Positions 21,260 to 31,809 of a stretch of DNA of 62,500 nt are shown here, in pieces (positions within the stretch are counted from its first letter, which is position 1; every line of letters starts with the position of its first letter). The translations under genes and the position numbers were made by a program. The stretch spans positions 1 to 62,500 of the forward strand of contig JBBHKE010002290.1 of assembly GCA_037447655.1 (NCBI GenBank). Direction: 5' to 3'. The notes beneath the pieces are model-generated. The model did no database searches. It worked only from the letters and a program-made list of their open reading frames with translations, and was not told the DNA's origin. Source of the DNA: Zygnema cylindricum. Taxonomy: Eukaryota > Streptophyta > Zygnematophyceae > Zygnematales > Zygnemataceae.

Positions 21260-22067
21260 CTCCCATTATTTTATAGTCTAGCTTTTGCTTTAGCCCACAT
21301 TTCTCCCTACAAAATATCAGTTTGGGGGAAGGAACCGGTTTTGTCATCATATCTGCTACCATCTCTCCATCTGGTCTATATTCCAAGCTAATTATTTTAA
21401 TCTCAACCTTTTCTATAACAAAGCTCAAACGAATATCCATATGCTTTGCTTTAAAGTGATGCTTACGGTTTGCTACAATTGCAATCGCAGCTTGATTGTC
21501 ACAAAATATCTTTTGCACTCCATTCTTCATATATCCCAATTCTTGAAGCAAAGATTTCACCCACATTAATTATTTCACAGCCGAACAAGAGGCCATATAC
21601 TCAGCCTCCATGGTGGACTGAGCAATCACCTTTTGTTCCTTGCTGCTCCAACAACAAGCTCCATTCCCAACATATAACACATACCCAGAAGTACACCTCC
21701 TTATCGGAGCATCCCCATAACTGGCATCACTCCAAGTGGTGATGTCAGTATTATCCCCTCCCAAATGCAACCATAGATCTCTTGTTCCTATCAAGTACCG
21801 CATGACCCTTTTGGCCGCTTCCCAATCTTTCTTTCTAGGATCATTCAGACTCCTACTTAATACTCCCACAGCTGCTGCTATATCAGGACGAGTACAATTC
21901 ATAAAATAGATCAAACTACCGACAACCTGTCTGTACGGAATAGTTTGCATGAACTTACTTTCCTTAGGTCCTAACTCATTATCTAAGATCAAGATACCCT
22001 CTTCTGAACTCCCCTCACTTCCCTTCTTTAAGTCCATTGGAGTCGTACAACTATTTGCTTTATCCAT
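21260..22067 (-). pseudogene. Copia element D: RT end and RNase H
   Basis: 22067-21570 is open and encodes the RT thumb and RNase H start (TRPDIAAAVGVLSRSLNDPRKKDWEA in split form, DITTWSDASYGDAP, QSTMEAEYMASCSAVK). A single TAA near 21568 separates it from 21566-21150 (MWVKSLLQELGYMKNGV, CDNQAAIAI, KHMDIRLSF, DMMTKPVPSPK), which runs past the polypurine tract into the LTR. Apart from that stop the domain looks well preserved. Confidence 0.9.
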
Positions 22068-23089
22068 TTGAAATTTTCCAGCATATTCCCAATTGCTTCC
22101 TTTTGAGTTAGTCTAATTGTTTTCGTTTCTCTATCCCTCTCCATCTGAATTCCCAAAATATACTTTGCCTCCCCCAAATCTTTCATTTCAAATATACTCT
22201 TTAGATCCTTTTTCAATCTATTAATTTTCTCCATTGATTTACTCAAAACAAGCAAATCATCAACATATATGGCAATGAAAATTATACCTTCCTCATCTTC
22301 AAATAATTTGATGGAATGATCCAAACTGATTCGGATATACCCCAAACTTGTCAAAAACTCGTCCAACTTTTTGTTCCATTGGTCTGGAGCTTGCTTTAGT
22401 CCATAAAGAGACTTTATCAATCTGCACACCTTGCTTTCTTCTCCTTTCTCCACAAATCCTCCCGGTTGTCGCATGAAGATCTCCTCTTCTAATTCTTCGT
22501 GTAAGAAAGCGGTTTTGATGTCCATCTGATGAACTTCCATGTCTTATGGTGCCGCGAGACTAAGTAGAATCCGGATGGAGGGGAATCTAACAATTGGAGC
22601 AAAAGTCTCCTCATAATCGATTCCCTCCTTCTGTGTGAACCCCTTTGCCACTAATATGGCTTTGTATCGCTCGATGGTGTTATCTGGATTGAGCTTCAAC
22701 TTAAATACCCACTTGCATCCTATTGGTTTTCTATCCGGAGGACAATCCACCAACTCCCAAGTGTTTGCTTCCATAATGGAAGCCATCTCATCATTAATAG
22801 CTGTCACCCATCTACCACCTTCCGGACTATTAACTGCTTCTGAGTAAGTCTGGGGTTCACTCAAATGTGACAGCTTAGTTACCTTGTTGTTCACTTGTCT
22901 CTCTTGAAGTCTCTTGCTGCTTCTCCTTCCTCCTTCAAATTTTGACGCTGGGATGGAGGGTAATCTCGGGTTTCTCCGAACAACTTCACCTTCTCCCCTA
23001 TCCGTGGAGTCCATCTCCGGTTGTTCATCGTCCATTTCCGGTATTTCCTCGTTTTCTTCCTCGGTTTGAATCGGAAGTTGTGACTCCAA
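22028..23089 (-). pseudogene. Copia element D: reverse transcriptase
   Basis: 23089-22544 encodes the acidic spacer and RT start ([37 protein letters not shown]). After a stop at 22541 the frame 22540-22028 continues with HQMDIKTAFLHEELEEEIFMRQP, SLYGLKQAPDQWNKKLDEF and YVDDLLVLSKS. The YVDD catalytic motif is intact. A -1 type frameshift near 22070 leads into the 22067 frame. Confidence 0.9.
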
Positions 23090-23161
23090 GAGAGGGTCAC
23101 TCTCGTCCAGATTTTTTACTTCTTCTGCACGGTCAGGCTGAACTGGAGTTTGGTTAGTAGA

Positions 23162-24606
23162 ATCTGCATCTCACTCACTTTCGGATTCAATTCTAATTCT
23201 GATCGGTTTAGTGTATTTAAAGGGATCTATGGATTTTCCTTCATCCATAGCTACCAAGTGTTCTACTAGAATTATGTCTTCTCTTCCGAGATCATAAACT
23301 CTATACCCTTTTACGTTCTCATCGTACCCAAGTAAGTATCCCGTCTTTTCTCTAGCATCTAACTTCCAATCAGATTTTTCTGTGTTTAAACTAAACACTT
23401 GACTTCCAAACACCTTTAAGTGTGATATGTTAGGTTTTCTTCGGTCCATCTTTCATAAGGTGTTTGACCTTTTACAGCTGAGGTAAGGACTCTATTTTTG
23501 AGATAGTTAGCACAATTCATAGCTTCTGCCCAAAAACTTTTCGTTATCTTTTTATCCGTCAACATACTACGGGCACTATCACTTAATGTCCGATTTAGTC
23601 TCTCGGCTACACCATTTTGTTCCGGGGTTTTTTGGGACAGTCTTTTGGTGTTGAACCCCTTCCTCTTTCAAGCAATCCTCAAACTGAATTTTCCCCCATT
23701 ATCACTTCTCACTCTCTTTATAGGTGTCTCATGAAGCTTTTCTCTCCATGATTTATATTCTTTAAAATAAGCCGAAGCCTCAGATTTGTTTTTCAAGAAA
23801 TATACTCTAGAGTATCTAAACAAATCATCAGTGATAGTAAGCACAAATCTTTTCCCTCCAACTGATGGCACTTTGGCCGGTCCCCATATGTCAGTGTGAA
23901 CCAAATCTAAAACCTTTTCACCCTTATATGTTGCGGCTTTTGGAAAAGGCAATCTGTGGGCTTTTCCTTGAGCACACCTACTATAATCATCCAAAGTCTC
24001 ATTATCTCCAAAATGTATGCCCTCAACTACACTGATTTTCTTCATTTCTTTCAATCTATCTAGATGTACATGTCCCAATCTTTTATGCCACATCATCAAA
24101 TCACTTACACCAGCATAGTAAACTCCCGTCTTTCCATTACTCAAATTCAGCCTAAACATTCCTTGGCTACCCTTTTCAGCTGTGAAGTACACTTCATTCT
24201 CATAGCTAGCTACAAAGACTCCTTTTTTGGTACTAGTTTGAAAACCCTTTTCATCTAAGACCGACGTAGAGATTGGATTTTTGTTCAACTCCGAAAAAAA
24301 AAGAACATTAGAGAAGTGACTATACATGTCTTTCCATCAACTAAGACTCTTAGATCCATTAATCCCACTAAATTGGTGGTCACTATTCTCCCATCCCCAT
24401 ACACTATCTCTACAATAGGGATCTTTCTCATTTTCGTAAACAATGGTTTTTCTCTACACATATGGATAAAGGCTCCTGAATCAATGATCCATCCTTCTTC
24501 AGGGGCTTCTTTCACTCCACCAAAAGCACACTTTTGCCTCCTTAGAATCTCTAGCTCACCTTTCACCTCCAACACCTCGTTGAGGAGAAGTTAACATCGT
24601 CATCAT
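23162..24606 (-). pseudogene. Copia element D: protease and integrase
   Basis: 24575-24285 carries retropepsin (GWIIDSGAFIHMC, YGDGRIVTTNLVG). A frameshift leads to 24327-23668 with integrase: WHKRLGHVHLDRL, then DDYSRCAQG where the first Cys of the zinc CC pair is Tyr, then DLVHTDIWGPAKVPSVGGKRF and RSDNGG. The remainder (RTLSDSARSMLTDKK, then 23449-23171) is in other frames. Integrase is therefore broken both in its zinc domain and by frameshifts. The right edge is the TSD of the solo LTR. Confidence 0.88.
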
Positions 24607-25662
24607 TGAAACTCTGAGACCTCGATAAGTCCTCAGACTGGACAGCTTCCAAGAAGCCTCTTGGATAACACGGACCCCTTTGTGTTTCAGCAAAAACAAC
24701 TACAACCCTGGCAGACAATAACTCTGACCAACTTCACCCTTGTGAAGGCAAGACTCCCCTGAGTCGATAGCAAAAAGAATCTCTGAATTTTCTCCCCTAA
24801 GCAGTAAGTTATGGAGGGTCAAAGTTGACCTTTTGTACAGAAGTTCTCTGGGAGAGAGGGTCCTATCTCCTAATTTTTCTAATTCCTATCTCTCTCACAA
24901 ACTCTATCTACTGATGTACGGAGCCAATCAGAATGCAGCTCCGTACACAAAAGTACATCTGTCGGTGGACTTTCTGTACGAACATCGTACGACATGGCCT
25001 AAATGTCGACACGTGGTATGTCTGGATTGGATCCCGTTATCCTTGGAGATGCTGCGATCCAATGTTATTCCGCCACGTGTCATCCGAAGTGGCGATGTCC
25101 ACAAACCGCCGAAATCCTCTTCCGCGATCTCGACGTTAATTCCGGCCGTCCGATTAAATTCATATTTAATCGTAGCCGTAATAAATACATGTGCGATATT
25201 CTTTTCTATAAAGAAACAAATGCGCGGTATTGATTTCTTATCCGTACCGCTATCCATACTTTTACGATTATGGATCTATGTCACCCGTAATCAGTTATAG
25301 TTAAATGAATTTTCCTACTCAATAAAAATTAATTAAATATCATACCCTATATTACGTAACATTCGATGAAGACTTAACGGCTAAGGCTACCGTCTACTGG
25401 CTGCTTGCCGGCCGGTAGGTACAAGAATCAAATCCTGTAGCCGGCACCATATCATTTTAGTGAATAAACCCCTAACTAATATATAATCCCGTAAACTTCT
25501 GGTTAGCCTAGGTAGCCATGGCTCTAGCTCCCTCTCTAATTTCTCAGTGACTGCGACAAGTTTGAGAGTTGGAGAGAGAAGTTAGAGGTAGACTGCCTCG
25601 GCTTCTTTCTATATTTCAATTTAGACCTAGAAAATACTTTAAATGGATCATTAATTTCTACA
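24607..25662 (-). mobile_element. Solo LTR inside element D, TSD atcat
   Basis: 1056-bp LTR, TGAAACTCTGAGACC...AATTTCTACA in window orientation. It is flanked by perfect duplications atcat at 24602-24606 and 25663-25667. It is the same family as the solo LTR at 44719-45765 and the C LTRs. It has a GTAC cluster (about 24910-24990), CACGTG at about 25010 and 25074, and a hairpin-capable tRNA-like module at 25373-25448. Confidence 0.94.
25373..25448 (+). other. tRNA-minihelix-like module in solo LTR
   Basis: A 7-bp stem TGCCGGC (25406-25412) pairs with GCCGGCA (25440-25446) around a T-arm-like hairpin with loop AATCAAAT. This resembles the acceptor plus T-arm half of a tRNA. The equivalent module in element G keeps pairing with a different 7-bp stem (GACGGAC/GTCCGTC), which suggests the structure is maintained. 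Confidence 0.5.
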
Positions 25663-26718
25663 ATCATCGGCATCCTCTCCCACGACATGTGTCGCCACAA
25701 ACGCCTTCTTTTTCCTTGCGGCCAGTTTTCCAATAGATTCCTCCATCAACCTCAATTCTGTCAATTTAGTGCACTCCGCCATGTAGTGTCGCGGCTTCTT
25801 ACAAAAATGGCAAAGCCCCTTCGGAGCCCTCGGTCTAGATCCGTCATGATTCCCTCTTCCTCCTCCACCAAAGTTCCCATAAGGTTTCTTGGAATCCTTA
25901 TCCCCCCAATTAGTACCAGCAGCCAATTCTTGAACACTCTTTCCTCCTCTCCCAATCTCAATTGTGCTTTCCCAAACCAAAATCATTCCCACAACGGCGT
26001 TCTAGATCCATTGATGATCTGACAAGTCCCGAACCCTGTTAACAATGTTTTCATAATCATCAGGGAGTTTCATCAACAAAGTATTCACCTTCTCTTTCTT
26101 GGTCTCCCTTTTTCTTGCACTCTCCAACTCCATAAATAACGCGGCCAAGTCATTACAAAAATCTAACATCTTTCCCCCATTGTACACATATACTTGTACC
26201 TTTTGATATACCAACTTCTGCTGTTGAATCGTACCACTCTTGTAAATGTTGACAAGAGCCTCCCACAACTCGTTTGCCTTGTCAACATGAAGATGAGGTG
26301 TAGCCACTGCCTGGGTGAGAAACCCGAGAATAAAATGGGTCGCCACGGTAATGTTGAAATCTTAGATTTCACTATCATTAGCCTCGGTTTTCTGAACATC
26401 TACTATCAGAACCGATCCATTAGGCATCAGTGTGAGTTTCTCTTTACCCTTTTCCTTCCCTATGTCCGACACGACGCTTTCTCCAACATCCTCTACCACC
26501 GCTGCCCTTGCAGATCCTCCGGTGAACCGAGATCCTCCAAACCCTAGTGGAAATCCCAATTTTGCAGATGGCCGACGCACACGACCACTCACAATGCCCC
26601 AAAGCCTTTTTTCAAACAATGTACCCCTCATCATAGTTTCCCAATAAATGAACCCTATTCCATTGAAAATGGGCACCCTAGAGGGTAGGCCCATAACCTG
26701 TAATTCTGTGACCTCCAT
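25663..26718 (-). pseudogene. Copia element D: gag
   Basis: The gag ATG at 26718 lies inside the 5' LTR, and the frame reads MEVTELQVMGLPSRVPIFNG across the LTR end and PBS. The core continues in 26346-26002 (LTQAVATPHLHVDKANELWEALV, MKLPDDYENIVNRV) after a stop near 26360. 25992-25668 ends with a complete zinc knuckle (CHFCKKPRHYMAEC). At least two stops interrupt it. The solo LTR lies just downstream. Confidence 0.88.
26683..26698 (-). other. Primer-binding site of element D, anticodon-arm initiator tRNA type
   Basis: Minus-strand GGTTATGGGCCTACCC starts at the first base after the 5' LTR (...GAATTACA). Its first 11 bases match the Drosophila copia PBS, which anneals to a cleaved 5' half of initiator tRNA-Met. 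It overlaps gag codons (QVMGLPS). Confidence 0.8.
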
Positions 26719-27648
26719 TGGTCCACAGAATGTTTAGCTTATATGAAGCCTCTAGGATAATATTTGCTATTTTGAATTTGGCAATGAATAAGTGCCACCC
26801 TGGCACGCAAAAACTCTGATTGACTACAGCCCTGTGTAGCATGGACTCCTCTGAGTCTGCAGCAAAAAGAATCATTGAATTTGCTCACCGGAGCATTAAG
26901 TTATGGCTGGCCAAAGATGGCCTATAAATAAAGAAGCACTCTAGGAGAGAGGCTGAATCCAAAAACTATTATAAGTCCTAAATAACCTCTCTAAGCGTAC
27001 TACTAGTGTACATATCCAATCAAATGACTGTAAGTTACAAGAAGGTACGGGTACCGCTGTACTTCTTGTACGGCCATAGTACGGCATGACCGCTCCGCTG
27101 ACGCGTGTCAGTTCCTGAACCGAAGTTGCTCCCTCCGTGATACCTGTTGTCTAATCATCCTTCGCCACGTGTCACCCGCCGACATATGCTCTGCAAACCG
27201 CCAAAAACCACTCCGGAATTCCGGCTCCTTCGGGAGCCATCGATCGCGAACGACTTTCAATTTCGTCCGTCGAAATTTGATGTCGTTTCGTGCAGTACTT
27301 CATTTCGTGCGGTCTCGCACGTTTCATGTTAGCTTCGTCCCGTAATATGTTTAAGTGAAGTATGCCGATGTGTTATATTATAAATAAATACGGAACCCAA
27401 TATATATATCGTTTCGTCAAGACCTAGCGGATAAGGTTGACGGCTACGCCGTACGACCAAAATCCAGAGGTCACTGGTTCAAGTCCTATTAGGGACTCCC
27501 TATGTTTTGCATTAAATTAAGGCTTCTGCTCTGTCTCCTTACCTGTATGAGACAGCCATGGCTGCCTGCAAGTCCTCAGTGACTACGACAAGAATGAGGG
27601 CTGCTGGAAGACCATAAAGAACAAGACTATAAAATACCTTTTTCAACA
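26699..27648 (-). mobile_element. 5' LTR of copia element D
   Basis: 950-bp partner of 20311-21259. The outer TSD is aaagc (27649-27653), after which A's gag continues (LRHLTQA, minus strand). It contains the LTR-borne gag start (26718), the GTAC cluster (about 27030-27085), CACGTG and the antisense tRNA-like module (27419-27498, B-box-like 27476-27486). Confidence 0.94.
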
Positions 27649-28046
27649 AAAGCTTGAGTGAGGTGCCTTAGAATGAAGTTCTTGGCAGCCATGTTTACGT
27701 CTTCCCACATTTGAGTATCGTTCTCCGCAGTCTTCAAGGCCCCCTCTCCCAGTGCCGTGGCAATAGGAGTGAGAGATGTCTCTTTCCCTTTCCCCATTTC
27801 AAACACATTGTTGTCCCCATCATCTGCCTCTTCCGCTAAAGTAGTAGCTGCTGTAGGAAACCTTACTCCTCCAAATCTTGGTGGAGTTCCCGAAGGTGGA
27901 CGTTTCGCGTGTCCACTGACAATGCCCCAGTATCGTTTTTCGCACAAAGCCTCCATCATCATAGCTTCCCAATAGATAAACCCACATCCATTGAAGGTGG
28001 GCACCCTAAAGGGTGGGCCCAGAACCTGCAATTCTGTGTCCTCCAT
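27649..28046 (-). pseudogene. Copia element A: gag N-terminal part
   Basis: The open frame from the LTR-borne ATG at 28046 reads MEDTELQVLGPPFRVPTFNG through the LTR end and PBS, then YWEAMMMEALCEKRYWGIVSG and on to MAAKNFILRHLTQA. There D is inserted. The gag sequence resumes on the far side of D at 20305 with LATPHLHIYK. No stop is present in this piece. Confidence 0.92.
28011..28026 (-). other. Primer-binding site of element A
   Basis: Minus-strand GGTTCTGGGCCCACCC immediately follows the 5' LTR. It differs by one base (A to C) from GGTTATGGGCCC, the anticodon-arm initiator tRNA-Met type. It is embedded in gag (QVLGPPF). Confidence 0.72.
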
Positions 28047-29028
28047 TGGCCTACAGAATTCAAAAAGCCTCTAGATAGTTTTAAGCTGACCCTTTTCAAG
28101 CCAGAACCACTACTGCCCAAAAAAGCAAACTGAAAATTTGACGGCACCCTTGTGCGGCCTAGACTCCCTTGAATCTGTAGCAAAAAGAATCACTGAAAAC
28201 GGCCAAACAACTAATTAATTATAAAGTGGCAAAGTTGCCAAGTTTATACAAAACTCTCTAAAGAAGAGAGGTATCTACCAAATTCTCTAAGTCCTAAACC
28301 CCTCTCACAACCCCTATCTACTAACGTATGAACCAATCAAATGACTGTAGGGTACTCAAAGGTACTAAGACCGATGTACTTTCTGTACAGCCTGTGCACG
28401 CCAAGGCCATTAAGTGGACGCGTGTTCACTATTAACTCGTTTTTCCGTTCTCCGGAATTCCGCAACCAAATGTTATCTCTCCACGTATTGCTAGGTCAAG
28501 CCACGTCCAAAAATCGCAAAGGTGACCATTCCGCCATTTCGGCAGCGATATGTGCCGTCGGATCACAAATCAACATTCAATATTAGCCGTAGACACAAAT
28601 GTCCGATTCATTAGTTTCGTGCGAGATAATGATCGCACTATATATCACTTCGTTCTATGTTCTTTCATACGTCATTTTGTTAATCCGATTTATGGTTAAA
28701 ACATTGTTTAAACAAATATAACACCTTATGTATTTCAATGAACTTCTACGACAAACTGGTAAGAGGCGACGGCTACGCCTCGCACTTCTAGTCAGAGGTT
28801 CGAGACCTGTCAGACTCAACCTTTTGTTGAGAGTTACATGAGTCAACTTTAGTCCTACCTGCTGAACTAGGACTGCCATGGCTCAACCACCCTCTTTATC
28901 CCTCAGTGCCTACAACAAGTATGGTTGGAAGAGAGAGGAGATGGAGGCAGGCTGTCCACCTTTTCTTTTCGTTTTGTACTGATCTATTTAGACCTAGAAA
29001 ATACCATATAAATCTAATAATTTGAACA
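28027..29028 (-). mobile_element. 5' LTR of copia element A
   Basis: 1002-bp LTR, TGCAATTCTG...ATTTGAACA in window orientation, pairing with 9156-10158. It is followed by gccac (A's mutated TSD) plus two more bases before B's LTR at 29036. The minus-strand PBS just inside (28011-28026) is GGTTCTGGGCCCACCC. The antisense tRNA-like module lies at about 28738-28817. Confidence 0.92.
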
Positions 29029-29035
29029 GCCACCA

Positions 29036-30080
29036 TGCAATTCTGTGTCCTCCATTGGACTACAGAATACAAGAAGCCTCTAGATAGTGTTTAACTAACC
29101 CACTTTAAGCCACGACCACTTCTGCCCAAGAAGGCAAACTGACAATTTGACTTCACCATTGTGCAACCTGGACTCACTTGAGTCCGTAGCAAAAAGAATT
29201 ACTGAAAACGGCCAACCAGCCGATAAGTTATAGGGTGGCAAAGATGCCAATTTATACAAACTCTCAGAGAGAGAGGACTATCTACCTAAATTTTCCTAAG
29301 TCCTTGTTTTTCCTAATTCCCTCTCACAACTCCTATCTACTGCCTGTACGAACCAATCACAAAACTGTATAGTACTAGAAAGTACTACTGCCGATGTACT
29401 TTCTGTACGGCCTCTGTACGACAAGGCCATTAAGTGGACGCGTGTCCACTTTCCACTCATCCGTACGTTCCTCGGAATTCCCGCGACCGAATGATGTCTT
29501 CCCACGTGGCGCCAGGTCATGCCACGTCACTAAATGCCAAAATGACCATTCCGGGGTTTCGGCGATAATGTGCGCCGTTAGATTTGACATGAAATTCAAT
29601 CTCGGCTGTAATAAATACTTGCGCGATATTTGTTTCGCTTTCGAAACAAAATGCGCGATATCTATTTCAAACAAGTACAGTACTTCGTATTTCGTAGAAC
29701 TGTATCTATGTGTGGCGTTGAGGGTTTTAGTTAAATGAATCTAGTACATTACAATAGTTTAAATACTAATGAAACCCTATATCTCCTAACGGACTTCTAC
29801 GACAGACTGGTTAGAGCTAACGGCTACGCCGCGCTCTGCTGGTCGGGGGTTCGAGTCCTGCCGGACTCAATCTTTTGTTGAGAGTGGCTTAAGCCACTCT
29901 TTAGTCCTTCTTATGGAGTTGAGGAAACCATGGCTCCATTGCTCTCTCTCTCTCTCTCCTTCAGTGACTACAACAAGTATGGGGGCGAGAGAGAGAGAAG
30001 AGATAGAGGCAGGCTGCCTACATTTTCTTTTCTAATAAATTTAGACCTAGAAAATATACTAAAAACTACTTATTTCAACA
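29036..30080 (-). mobile_element. 3' LTR of copia element B
   Basis: 1045-bp LTR, TGCAATTCTG...TTATTTCAACA, pairing with 34421-35459. It carries six GTACs within 29346-29419, a palindrome ATTTGTTTCG/CGAAACAAA (29628-29651), CCACGTGG (about 29500) and the antisense tRNA-like module (about 29800-29870, B-box-like 29848-29858). The left TSD copy is cacca (29031-29035), a one-base variant of cacta at 35460. Confidence 0.94.
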
Positions 30081-30093
30081 CTCCCCTTATTTT

Positions 30094-31809
30094 CTAGTCT
30101 AATTTTAATTTTTCTTTTAAGCCACATTTTTCCCTACAATATTTTAACTTTGGAGAGGGCACAGGTTTTGTCATCATGTCAGCCACCATTTCCTCATCAG
30201 ATCTATATAGTAGATTCACTATTTTATTCTCCACTTTTTCTCTTACAAAACTTAATCTTATGTCCATATGTTTAGCCTTAAAATGATGTTTTGGATTGGC
30301 TGCAATTGCTATGGCCGCTTGATTATCACAAAAAACTTCATGCACTCCCTCTTTCGTATATCCAAGTTCTTGCAGTAAGGACTTGACCCACATCAACTCT
30401 TTCACAGCAGAACAAGAGGCCATGTACTCAGCCTCCATAGTGGACTGAGCAACCACCTTTTGTTGCTTACTGCTCCTACCGCAAGCACCTTCCCCAACAT
30501 ACAACACATACCCAAAAGTGCATTGTCTGATAGGTGCGTCCCCATAACTGGCAACACTCCAAGTAGTGATGTCAGTGTGCTCCCCTCCCAAATGCAACCA
30601 TAACTCTCTAGTTTCCACCAGATATCTCATGACTCTCTTGGCTACCTCCCAATCCCTCTTCCTAGGATCATTAAGACTCCTACTGAGTACACCAAATGCC
30701 GCCGCTATGTCCGGCCTGGTACAATTCATAAAATAGATTAAGCTTCCTACGACCTGTCTATAAGGGATAGACTTCATGAACTCTCTCTCCTCTGGACTCA
30801 TCTGATCGTCTAAGATCATCACTCCTCCTTCTACACTCCCATCACTTCCTTTTTTCAAGTCCATGGGAGTGGTACAACTGTTAGCATTTTCCATCTGGAA
30901 TTTCTCAAGCATATTACCTATTGCTTCTTTCTGAGTAAGTCTGATAATCTTCTTCCCCCTATCTCTCTCCATTTGGATCCCCAAAATATATTTTGCCTCC
31001 CCTAAATCCTTCATATCAAATCTGCCCCTAAGATCTTTCTTTAGCTTATTGATATTCTCTAAAGACTTACTTAACACAAGCAGATCATCCACATAAATTG
31101 CAATAAAAATGACACCATTCTCATCTTCAAACATATAGATAGAATGGTCAGAGCTGATCCGGATGTATCCCAGATCGGTGAGAAACTCATCTAGTTTCTT
31201 ATTCCATTGTCGGGGAGCCTGTTTCAGTCCATATAAGGACTTTATGAGCCTGCACACTTTGCTCTCTTCTCCTTTTTCCACAAACCCCTGGGGTTGCCTC
31301 ATAAAAATTTCTTCCTCTAACTCACCATTAAGAAAAGCAGTTTTAATATCCATCTGGTGAATTTCCATGTCTTCCGCTGCGGCCAGACTGAGGAGAATCC
31401 TTACCGATAGGAACCGAACAACTGGAGCAAAGGTCTCCTCATAGTCAATCCCCTCTTTTTGGGTGAACCCTTTCGCTACCAATCGAGCCTTATACCTCTC
31501 AATTGTATTATATGGGTTCAGTTTTAGTTTAAATACCCATTTACATCCAATAGGTTTTCTGTCTGGAGGGGAATCCGCTAGTTCCCAAGTATTTGCTTCC
31601 ATGATAGAAGCCATCTCATCATTTATGGCTCTAATCCATCTTTCTTTCTCTGGACTATTCACTGCCTCTAAGTAAGATTGAGGCTCATCTGGGTGAGATA
31701 GCTTAGTTACCTTATGGGCAGCTTGTTTTTCCTGTATCCTTTTGCTGCTCCTCCTTCCTCCCTCAAACTCCGAAGCTGGAATGGGTGGAAGTCTTGGATT
31801 TCTTCTCAC
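30094..31809 (-). CDS. Copia element B: intact RT-RNase H open frame (571 codons)
   Basis: This is the longest uninterrupted retrotransposon frame in the window. From the N-terminus: linker RRSSKRIQEKQ, copia RT ([26 protein letters not shown] in split form, [87 protein letters not shown] with the catalytic aspartates). RNase H follows (TTWSVASYGDAP with D to V at one position, QSTMEAEYMASCSAVKEL, CDNQAAIAIAANPKHHF, KHMDIRLSF, ADMMTKPVPSPKL). The stop lies 13 bp from the LTR. In the living element it would be part of a single Gag-Pol polyprotein, so the start shown is only the limit of the open frame. It copies element RNA in cytoplasmic particles. Confidence 0.93.
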   Translation of the reverse strand: MRRNPRLPPIPASEFEGGRRSSKRIQEKQAAHKVTKLSHPDEPQSYLEAVNSPEKERWIRAINDEMASIMEANTWELADSPPDRKPIGCKWVFKLKLNPYNTIERYKARLVAKGFTQKEGIDYEETFAPVVRFLSVRILLSLAAAEDMEIHQMDIKTAFLNGELEEEIFMRQPQGFVEKGEESKVCRLIKSLYGLKQAPRQWNKKLDEFLTDLGYIRISSDHSIYMFEDENGVIFIAIYVDDLLVLSKSLENINKLKKDLRGRFDMKDLGEAKYILGIQMERDRGKKIIRLTQKEAIGNMLEKFQMENANSCTTPMDLKKGSDGSVEGGVMILDDQMSPEEREFMKSIPYRQVVGSLIYFMNCTRPDIAAAFGVLSRSLNDPRKRDWEVAKRVMRYLVETRELWLHLGGEHTDITTWSVASYGDAPIRQCTFGYVLYVGEGACGRSSKQQKVVAQSTMEAEYMASCSAVKELMWVKSLLQELGYTKEGVHEVFCDNQAAIAIAANPKHHFKAKHMDIRLSFVREKVENKIVNLLYRSDEEMVADMMTKPVPSPKLKYCREKCGLKEKLKLD

